From assembly GCA_043820875.1 (NCBI GenBank), contig JBDRDI010000008.1:1-46790 (forward strand): a DNA stretch of 46,790 nt, read 5' to 3'. The notes under the pieces are model-generated. The model worked only from the letters and a program-made list of their open reading frames with translations, was not told the DNA's origin and ran no database searches. Each line of letters starts with the position of its first letter. The stretch's first letter is position 1. Source of the stretch: JBDRDI01 sp043820875. GTDB taxonomy: Bacteria; Patescibacteriota; Patescibacteriia; Patescibacteriales; UBA12075. The position numbers and the translations under genes were made by a program. Below, piece by piece: positions 41,211-46,790 of this stretch.

Positions 41211-41615
41211 ATGGATTGTATTTTTTGTAAAATTATCAATGGTGACATCCCCAGTTATAAAGTCTATGAGGATGACAAAGTAATCGCGTTTTTGGACATT
41301 TTGCCAATCAGTCAGGGACATACAATTGTTGTTCCGAAAATTCACGTGGCCGATGTTGAAAATTTAAGCGATGAACATTTTTTGGCCATGGCCGGTTGCG
41401 TTAAAAAACTTGGAAAAGCAGTGATGGAAGCGTTGAGCGTCAAGGGGTACAGCGTTTTTTTGGATAATAAAAGCGCTGCCAATCAGCATGTTCCGCATGT
41501 TCATTTTCATTTAGTACCGAGAGAAGAGGGTGATGGATTGGAAAGGTGGCCGCAAAGTGGATATGGCGAAGGCGAAGCGGAAGATTGCGTTAGGAGAATC
41601 AAAGAAAAATTATAA
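41211..41615 (+). CDS. HIT family (histidine triad) nucleotide hydrolase
   Basis: 134 residues. It begins CIFCKIINGDIPSYKVYEDD and has DILPISQGHTIVVPKIHV and the full triad HVPHVHFHLVPR (HVHFHLV, about 99-105). Members hydrolyse phosphoramidates and aminoacyl-adenylates such as AMP-lysine. The pair of CxxC cysteines (CIFC) with a later His could bind zinc. It lies nine bases ahead of a second HIT gene. Confidence 0.94.
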   Translation: MDCIFCKIINGDIPSYKVYEDDKVIAFLDILPISQGHTIVVPKIHVADVENLSDEHFLAMAGCVKKLGKAVMEALSVKGYSVFLDNKSAANQHVPHVHFHLVPREEGDGLERWPQSGYGEGEAEDCVRRIKEKL

Positions 41616-41623
41616 GCAATATC

Positions 41624-42022
41624 ATGTCGGAATGTGTATTTTGCAAAATAGTTAATGATGAAATTCCTTGTTTTAAAGTTTATGAAGATAAAGAATTTCT
41701 GGCGTTTTTGGATATCCGCCCATTGAATCCCGGACATGTTTTAGTAATACCAAAAAAGCATTATCGTTGGGTGTGGGATGTCCCGAATATCGGTGAGTAT
41801 TACGAAGAGGTAGGAAAAATCGCCAACGCGATCCGAAAAGCTTTTAAAATCGATTATGTCGTTTCGCTTGTTTTTGGCGAAGAAATAAATCACGCGCATA
41901 TTTGGCTTGTGCCACGCCTCAGCGATGACGGTCATGGCAATTCCATTGATACGAATAATATAAAGAAATTAAACGAAAAAGAAATGAGAGAAGCAATGGA
42001 AAAGATAAAAGCGAATTTGTAG
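41624..42022 (+). CDS. Second HIT family protein with an altered triad
   Basis: 132 residues, similar in layout to its neighbour (CVFCKIVNDEIPCFKVYEDKEF, DIRPLNPGHVLVIPKKHY). The triad reads NHAHIWLVPR: the first two histidines are kept, including the one at the nucleophile position, but the third is Trp. It is probably still a nucleotidyl-binding protein with changed substrate choice. It arose by tandem duplication or by assembly of two HIT types; it is diverged enough that the duplication is not recent. Confidence 0.9.
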   Translation: MSECVFCKIVNDEIPCFKVYEDKEFLAFLDIRPLNPGHVLVIPKKHYRWVWDVPNIGEYYEEVGKIANAIRKAFKIDYVVSLVFGEEINHAHIWLVPRLSDDGHGNSIDTNNIKKLNEKEMREAMEKIKANL

Positions 42023-42038
42023 CATACATTTAGTTTTT

Positions 42039-42155
42039 TTGTCATTCCGAACCCTTCGCAACGGGTGAGGAATCGCTTCGACTTGAAAACAGCTATAAAA
42101 CTATAATTTATTTTAGAGGTATTTCTCATCGCCTGCGGGTGATTCGGAATGACAA
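42039..42155. repeat. Inverted repeat flanking the intergenic spacer after the HIT genes
   Basis: TTGTCATTCCGAA near 42039-42051 is complementary to TTCGGAATGACAA near 42143-42155. Between them are aacccttcgcaacgggt and gaggaatcgcttcgac segments and their partial complements. It resembles dispersed gtcattccgaa repeats of bacterial spacers. A further hairpin AAGCCCTT/AAGGGCTT (42176-42206) follows, without a clear T-run. Confidence 0.7.
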
Positions 42156-42256
42156 TCATTATGAGGGTTTGAAATAAGCCCTTATTTTTATAAACAGCAA
42201 GGGCTTGAATAAAACGATTATTTATGGTAAAAACAAAGAGTAGATAAAACTATAAT

Positions 42257-43240
42257 ATGAGGATATTAGTAACCGGTGGAGCCGGATTTATTGGTTCAAA
42301 TTTCATCCATTATTGGCTTAAAAAATATCCAGAAGATAATATTGTCAATCTGGATGCTTTAACTTATGCCGGAAATTTGGAAAATTTGGCTGAAGTTGAA
42401 AATTATGATAATTACGAATTTGTTAAGGGTAATGTTTGCGATCAAAAATTGATAGATAGTTTGGTAAAAGACATTGATTTAATTGTTCATTTTGCGGCCG
42501 AGTCTCATGTGGATCGCTCCATCAAAAACAGCGCGGATTTTATAAAAACCAACATAGAAGGAACAAGAGTTTTACTTGATGCCACGAAGAACAATGGCAA
42601 AATAAGATTTCATCACATTTCAACAGACGAGGTTTTTGGTGAGCTTGGGATTACGGATCCAAAATTTAATGAGCAAACGCCATACGATCCACGCAGTCCG
42701 TACAGCGCGTCAAAGGCGGCCGCGGATTTTTTGGTTCGCGCCTATTTTCATACGCACAAATTGCCAGTCACCATTTCCAATTGTTCAAACAATTACGGGC
42801 CTCGACAATTTCCGGAAAAATTAATCCCTCTTTTTATTACGAATTTGTTGGAAGGAAAAAAAGTTCCGCTTTATAGTAAAGGCCAAAATATTCGCGATTG
42901 GATTCATGTTGACGATCATAACCGTGGCGTTGACGCGATTATTAAAAAAGGAAAAATCGGCGAGACATATTGTTTGGGAGGAGGCAACGAAATGAAGAAC
43001 ATTGACATTGCCAAATTGATTTTGGAAGCGCTCAGTAAAGACGAAAATGAAATAGAATACGTTCAAGATCGCCCTGGCCATGATTTGCGCTATGCAATTG
43101 ATTTTTTAAAAGCAAAAAAAGAATTAGAATGGGCGCCGGAGATTGATTTTAAAGACGGATTAAAAGAAACGATTAAGTGGTATGTTGACAATAAAGATTG
43201 GTGGGGAAAATTAAAAAATAAGACGGAAAATAAAGTATGA
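42257..43240 (+). CDS. rmlB: dTDP-glucose 4,6-dehydratase
   Basis: 327 residues, extended short-chain dehydrogenase. The NAD-binding motif GGAGFIGSNFIHYWLK is at 7-22. LDALTYAGNLENL is the family motif, HFAAESHVDRSI the dehydratase motif, and HISTDEVFGELG plus YSASKAAADFLV supply the catalytic Asp/Glu and Tyr-x3-Lys. NCSNNYGPRQFPEKLIPLFI and RDWIHVDDH are also typical of RmlB. It forms dTDP-4-keto-6-deoxyglucose. The ATGA overlap with rmlD indicates an operon. Confidence 0.96.
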   Translation: MRILVTGGAGFIGSNFIHYWLKKYPEDNIVNLDALTYAGNLENLAEVENYDNYEFVKGNVCDQKLIDSLVKDIDLIVHFAAESHVDRSIKNSADFIKTNIEGTRVLLDATKNNGKIRFHHISTDEVFGELGITDPKFNEQTPYDPRSPYSASKAAADFLVRAYFHTHKLPVTISNCSNNYGPRQFPEKLIPLFITNLLEGKKVPLYSKGQNIRDWIHVDDHNRGVDAIIKKGKIGETYCLGGGNEMKNIDIAKLILEALSKDENEIEYVQDRPGHDLRYAIDFLKAKKELEWAPEIDFKDGLKETIKWYVDNKDWWGKLKNKTENKV

Positions 43241-44100
43241 AAATATTAATATTAGGTTCAAAAGGAAATCTTGGGAGTCAGTTGGTAAAAGTTTTTGACA
43301 ATAAAGACAACGACGTTACCGCGTGGGATAAGGAAGAGATTGATATTACAGACAAGGGCTTGATTTTGAAAAAAATGGAAGATATTAAACCGCATATTGT
43401 TATCAATGCCGCGGCCTACAACGCGGTGGACAAATGTGAAGAATCGGAAGAAGAATATGATTTGGCGAAAAGAATTAACATTGACGGTCCAAAATTTTTG
43501 GCCGAAGCATGTATCTCAACCGGCGCGATATTGATTCACTATTCCAGCGATTATGTTTTTGATGGCAAAAAGGAGGAAGGGTATTTTGAAATAGACGAGC
43601 CAGCTCCGATAAACCGATACGGCAAAACAAAATTTCACGGTGAAAAAAGAATTTTAGAATTAAACGGCAAGGGTTTAAAATATTATATTATTAGAACCTC
43701 AAAACTTTTTGGCCCAAGAGTGGAGAGCAATGTTGCCAAGCCGAGTTTTTTTGACGTGATGCTTGATTTGGCCGGCAAAAGAGAATTTCTTGATTTGGTG
43801 GACGAAGAAAAAAGCTGTTTTACATACACTCCGGACTTGGCGCGCGCTACAAGAGATTTAATTGAAAGCAAAAAAGGTTCAGGCATATATCATCTCACGA
43901 ATTCAAGCGCTTGTACTTGGTATGAAGCCGGATGCGAATTGTTCAAGATAGCAGGCAAAGACATAAAAATAAATAAAATCACAGGCGACAAACTTCCTCG
44001 TCCGGCCAAAAGACCAAAAAATTCTGTTTTACTAAATACAAAGTTAGATAATTTAAGAGATTATAAAGAAGCATTAGAAGAATATTTAAAAATTAAGTAA
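43237..44100 (+). CDS. rmlD: dTDP-4-dehydrorhamnose reductase
   Basis: 287 residues. It starts with the Rossmann motif LILGSKGNLGSQLVKVF and has INAAAYNAVDKCEESE, DYVFDGKKEEGYFEIDEPAPINRYGKTKFHGE (Tyr-x3-Lys) and IIRTSKLFGPRVESN. RmlD does the last NADPH-dependent step to dTDP-L-rhamnose. It overlaps rmlB by four bases. The epimerase RmlC that should act between RmlB and RmlD is not in the window. Confidence 0.93.
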   Translation: MKILILGSKGNLGSQLVKVFDNKDNDVTAWDKEEIDITDKGLILKKMEDIKPHIVINAAAYNAVDKCEESEEEYDLAKRINIDGPKFLAEACISTGAILIHYSSDYVFDGKKEEGYFEIDEPAPINRYGKTKFHGEKRILELNGKGLKYYIIRTSKLFGPRVESNVAKPSFFDVMLDLAGKREFLDLVDEEKSCFTYTPDLARATRDLIESKKGSGIYHLTNSSACTWYEAGCELFKIAGKDIKINKITGDKLPRPAKRPKNSVLLNTKLDNLRDYKEALEEYLKIK

Positions 44101-44101
44101 A

Positions 44102-44142
44102 TTATCCGATATCTGAAATCCGATATCTGATATCCGATATTT
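44102..44142. repeat. ATCCGATATC-family repeat between rmlD and rmlA
   Basis: Tandem units atccgatatctgaaatccga and tatctgatatccgatat fill nearly all of the 42-base gap. They match the units at 3900-3935 and 10804-10898. Confidence 0.85.
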
Positions 44143-44868
44143 ATGAGAGGTATTATACTTTCCGGCGGATCCGCAACGCGTCTTCGCCCGTGTACAAAAA
44201 TAACCAGTAAACAATTGTTGCCGGTTTATAATCGGCCAATGATTTATTATCCTCTGAATACCTTGATTCAAGCGGGCATCAAAGAGATTTTGATTATTAT
44301 CTCTCCCGAATATGCCGGGCATTATTTGAATTTATTGGGGAGCGGAAAAGAATTCGGAGTAAAAATAACATACGAAATACAAGATGAGCCGAAAGGATTG
44401 GCAGACGCTTTTATTATCGGTGAAAATTTTATTGATGATGAAGACGTGGTTATGATTTTGGGAGATAATATTTTTGAAGACAATTTAGCCGAAGAGATAA
44501 AAAGTTTCAAAAAAGGCGGAAAAGTGTTTGTTAAAAAAGTGACAGACCCGGAAAGATTTGGTGTGGTAAAGTTTGATAAAAACATGAAAGCCGAAAAGAT
44601 TGTAGAAAAACCAAAAGAATGGATCAGTGATTATGCAATCACCGGACTTTATATTTATGATTCACGCGTCGTGGAGGCAGCCAAAAATGTTAAACCAAGC
44701 GATAGAGGAGAAATAGAAATAACCGATTTGCACAATTGGTATCTGGAGAAAGGAGAATTGGAAGTCGCCATGGTAAAAAATGCATGGATTGACGCAGGGA
44801 CATTTGACAGTTATTTGGAAGCGCAGATTTTGGCGAAAGAAAAACTGCAAAACAAAATGGTTATATAG
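44143..44868 (+). CDS. rmlA: Glucose-1-phosphate thymidylyltransferase (short type)
   Basis: 241 residues. It begins RGIILSGGSATRLRPCTKITSKQLLPVYNRPMIYYPL, the nucleotidyltransferase signature (G-G-x-x-T-R-L-x-P with K for the phosphate). It has MILGDNIFEDNL (metal Asp), ERFGVVKFDKNMKAEKIVEKPKEWISDYAITGLYIYD and NAWIDAGTFDSYLEA. Enterobacterial RmlA is about 290 residues; this one ends soon after the catalytic core and lacks the C-terminal allosteric region. It makes dTDP-glucose, the substrate of RmlB. Confidence 0.93.
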   Translation: MRGIILSGGSATRLRPCTKITSKQLLPVYNRPMIYYPLNTLIQAGIKEILIIISPEYAGHYLNLLGSGKEFGVKITYEIQDEPKGLADAFIIGENFIDDEDVVMILGDNIFEDNLAEEIKSFKKGGKVFVKKVTDPERFGVVKFDKNMKAEKIVEKPKEWISDYAITGLYIYDSRVVEAAKNVKPSDRGEIEITDLHNWYLEKGELEVAMVKNAWIDAGTFDSYLEAQILAKEKLQNKMVI

Positions 44869-44898
44869 TAAAAGTATTTTATATATTAATTTAGATTT

Positions 44899-45834
44899 AT
44901 GTTAGTTATCGGCGTTATAACATATAACGATTTTACGACAAAATATTTGTCGTATTTTTTGGATAGTTTGAAAGAGCAGAATTACAAAGATTTTAAAATT
45001 TATATTATTGATAATAGTGATCAGGAAGAGAACGAGAATAGAAAAATAATAAAAGAAACGTATCCGGAAGTTGATTTTGAATGGGCCGGAAGAAATTTGG
45101 GTTTTGCAAAAGCGTATAATATTTTAATCAGAAAAGCGCGCGATGTTGGAGCAAAATATTTTTTGGCGCTTAATCCGGACATGTTGTTGGAGAGTGATAC
45201 GATTTTTAAAATGATTGAAGCGATAGAGAGTGATAAAAAACTCGGATCTGTCTGCCCGAAAATTTTAAAATGGGATTTTGAAAATTTAAAGAAAACAAAA
45301 ATAATCGATAGTTGCGGGATTAAAATGAAATCAGGATTAAGATTTTTTGATGTTGGTCAGGGAGAAGAGGATCATGGACAATATGAAGATACAAAAATTT
45401 TAGGCCCGTCTGGGGCGGCTGCTCTGTACCGCGTAAGCGCTTTGGAAAAAATTAAAGAGAGAGGTTATTATTTTGACGAGCTGATGTTTATGTATAAAGA
45501 AGATTGTGATTTGGCGTACAGATTAAATTTGGCTGGATACGAGTCAAAATGCGTGCCGGAAGCGGTTTGTTATCATGATCGGACAACAGCTGGAAGCGGT
45601 GAAAGCGATATTCAAGTCGCGTTGAATCGTCGCAACAAGATCAGACGTGTCAAAGAATGGTCGTTTTTAAATCAACAGATTATTTTTTTAAAGTATTGGA
45701 AAACACAAAATTGGCGCGCCAAATGCGCGATTATTTTTTACGAATTGGAAATAATATTTTTTGTATTATTATTTGAGAGATATTTATTGAAGCAGTTTGG
45801 GAAGTTGTGGAAGATAAGAAGGAGCGTGAGGTGA
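44899..45834 (+). CDS. GT2 family glycosyltransferase (rhamnosyltransferase-like)
   Basis: 311 residues with a GT-A fold: VIGVITYNDFTTKYLSYFLDSLKEQNYKDFKIYIIDNSD, then FEWAGRNLGFAKAYNILIRKA, KYFLALNPDMLLE with the metal site (NPD in the DxD place), GPSGAAALYRV, and FDELMFMYKEDCDLAYRLNLAGY. This fits GT2 enzymes like those for rhamnan or O-antigen. A C-terminal hydrophobic segment (CAIIFYELEIIFFVLLFERYLL) may sit at the membrane. It follows the rml genes by 30 bases, so dTDP-rhamnose is a likely donor. The acceptor is unknown. Confidence 0.9.
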   Translation: MLVIGVITYNDFTTKYLSYFLDSLKEQNYKDFKIYIIDNSDQEENENRKIIKETYPEVDFEWAGRNLGFAKAYNILIRKARDVGAKYFLALNPDMLLESDTIFKMIEAIESDKKLGSVCPKILKWDFENLKKTKIIDSCGIKMKSGLRFFDVGQGEEDHGQYEDTKILGPSGAAALYRVSALEKIKERGYYFDELMFMYKEDCDLAYRLNLAGYESKCVPEAVCYHDRTTAGSGESDIQVALNRRNKIRRVKEWSFLNQQIIFLKYWKTQNWRAKCAIIFYELEIIFFVLLFERYLLKQFGKLWKIRRSVR

Positions 45835-45870
45835 TTTAATACATTAATATTGACTTTTCTGTTATTTTTG

Positions 45871-45907
45871 TTCCAGCCCAGAGCTTAATCGCCCTGGACT
45901 TTTTTTA
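45871..45907 (+). terminator. Possible terminator of the rml block
   Basis: A GC-rich hairpin with ccag/ctgg ends (ccagccc...gccctgg) is followed by seven T. The stem is short and interrupted. Confidence 0.4.
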
Positions 45908-45932
45908 TTATAATGTTTCTGCGTATGCGATG

Positions 45933-45973
45933 TTGCGCGGGTGTATAATAGCCGACAGGCTACACCCGTGCAA
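45933..45973. repeat. Palindromic spacer repeat near the right edge
   Basis: TTGCGCGGGTGTA (45933-45945) pairs with TACACCCGTGCAA (45961-45973) with one mismatch, around a short loop. It lies between the convergent GT2 and DUF711 genes, followed by GC-rich gaagcgaccatcgggagcg-type sequence. Confidence 0.75.
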
Positions 45974-46046
45974 TATGGGCGAAGCGACCATCGGGAGCGT
46001 AGCCGTATATGCCGTGTTATATGATGTGATTTATCAAAATTTTTTA

Positions 46047-46790
46047 CTATTCTATTTTTAATATTTTGCAATCCACGAGATATGGCGACTTGAAATCTGT
46101 CATTTCTCCTGCTTTTTTGCCTGGAACAGGAAATAATCTTGCTGATAATGGCTTATCTAACTTAATTGCTAAAGTCGCCATATCGAGAAGTGTCGCTTCA
46201 ATCTTTTCTGCTGGCGTGTCGCCTGGAATTGGAACTGTGTCTAAACCAACACCACAAACTGCTGAATATAAAAGCAGGTTAGTAATACCGTAGGTAGCTT
46301 CATTTGCTCTAGTTGCAAGTCCAAGGTCTTCGCATACTGGAAGCATAAGACCAGAATAGCCACATATCTTAACTGATAAACCTTTGAGTACACGAGTGAC
46401 CAAAGCAGAAATTGTAAGTGTTCCTTGGCTCCCAAATTTGCCAAAGCCGAGTTTTTCAAAAGCAAAAGCAATACTTTCATGCTCCTCAAGTCCTGGATTT
46501 AGTGAAGCATCAATACCATTATAGCCAATGCCAAAGTCTTTTGAAATCTGTTGAGCCAAATCGGCGATTTTCTTTGTTTCTTCTTCAAATATTGCTTTTA
46601 AGTTTTGCTCTGCCTCTATGAGATTGGTTGATTTTGAAAATGCCTTCATCGCCAAGTCTCCGCATTCTAATCCAATGCCGAAAGCGGTTTCTCCCTCGTG
46701 AAAGCCAGTTGGAAAGAATGGAATGCCTGGTTTACAATTTGCGGAGGCGCAGAATCTAAAATTGCCGTAACCGTTTTCGGTTTCTTCTGC
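46047..46790 (-). CDS. DUF711/UPF0210 family protein (partial, runs off the right edge)
   Basis: The frame is open from the window edge to the stop at 46047, giving 247 codons including the stop. From the edge it reads ETENGYGNFRFCASANCKPG, then PFFPTGFHEGETAFGIGLEC, then DASLNPGLEEHESIAFAFEKLG, GSQGTLTISALVTRVLKGL and YSGLMLPVCEDLGLATRA. This matches the C-terminal part of the DUF711 (UPF0210) family, which is about 400-450 residues. The function is not established. The internal start-like TTG near 46655 is only an internal codon. The N-terminal half is outside the window. Confidence 0.85.
   Translation of the reverse strand, partial: AEETENGYGNFRFCASANCKPGIPFFPTGFHEGETAFGIGLECGDLAMKAFSKSTNLIEAEQNLKAIFEEETKKIADLAQQISKDFGIGYNGIDASLNPGLEEHESIAFAFEKLGFGKFGSQGTLTISALVTRVLKGLSVKICGYSGLMLPVCEDLGLATRANEATYGITNLLLYSAVCGVGLDTVPIPGDTPAEKIEATLLDMATLAIKLDKPLSARLFPVPGKKAGEMTDFKSPYLVDCKILKIE

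Noticed and set aside
42251..42256. TATAAT as the -10 of rmlB
   Set aside because: It abuts the ATG directly, so a start seven bases downstream would lie inside the gene.

Overview
The window is AT-rich, gene-dense and organised like a chromosome segment of a candidate-phyla-radiation bacterium (Patescibacteria, probably the Parcubacteria side). I infer this from several traits together: a 23S rRNA gene riddled with introns and expansion segments, a ThrS that lacks the usual N-terminal TGS domain, almost no Shine-Dalgarno sequences, leaderless or near-leaderless genes, and several long proteins I can only describe. No 16S or marker-gene phylogeny is possible here.

Layout. 1-4400 is the 3' part of an rRNA operon: a 23S gene that starts before the window, carries repeat-derived expansions in several helices, and is interrupted by three group I introns in the peptidyl-transferase region (the first encodes a LAGLIDADG endonuclease), then 5S rRNA. 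4414-7337 is a forward group: a lone receiver domain, a GlmS-like isomerase without its glutaminase half, and an endonuclease Q homologue. A strong promoter at 7391 drives a candidate small structured RNA that ends in a terminator. 7600-10175 is a reverse operon (Hsp20, DUF3006, VanW). 10265-10977 holds tRNA-Val, tRNA-Ile(UAU) and an odd tRNA split into two overlapping fragments around a GIY-YIG gene. 11126-15170 has a degenerate DHH phosphoesterase and ValS. 15249-22026 is a carbohydrate block: Hsp20, PIG-L deacetylase and a GT4 enzyme forward; a GH130 phosphorylase, a GT4/(alpha/alpha)6 fusion and a six-hairpin glycosidase in reverse. 22136-31928 carries TyrS, ArgS, a coiled-coil locus with three small proteins, and DnaE.

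The most remarkable element is at 31966-34713: a complete diversity-generating retroelement (DGR). A target gene with a C-terminal variable repeat (VR 32681-32797) is followed by a non-coding template repeat (TR 33108-33224), an Avd-like gene in reverse and a YADD reverse transcriptase. VR and TR differ at 12 of 117 positions and all 12 are adenines in TR, the hallmark of adenine-specific mutagenic retrohoming. The variable residues alternate along predicted beta strands, unlike the usual C-type-lectin targets, and TR seems to have its own promoter.

34711-41184 encodes two unrecognised membrane-anchored proteins, ThrS under a T-box riboswitch (ACC specifier), and an SPFH protein coupled to a tiny membrane protein. 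41211-42022 has tandem HIT proteins. 42257-45834 is a dTDP-rhamnose block (RmlB, RmlD, short RmlA) plus a GT2 glycosyltransferase; rmlC is not in the window. A reverse DUF711-family gene runs off the right edge.

Across the window, most predicted promoters share an extended -10 (TGn directly before the -10 hexamer), and several families of short palindromic repeats are scattered in spacers, inside rRNA expansions, inside an intron and even in frame inside the reverse transcriptase.
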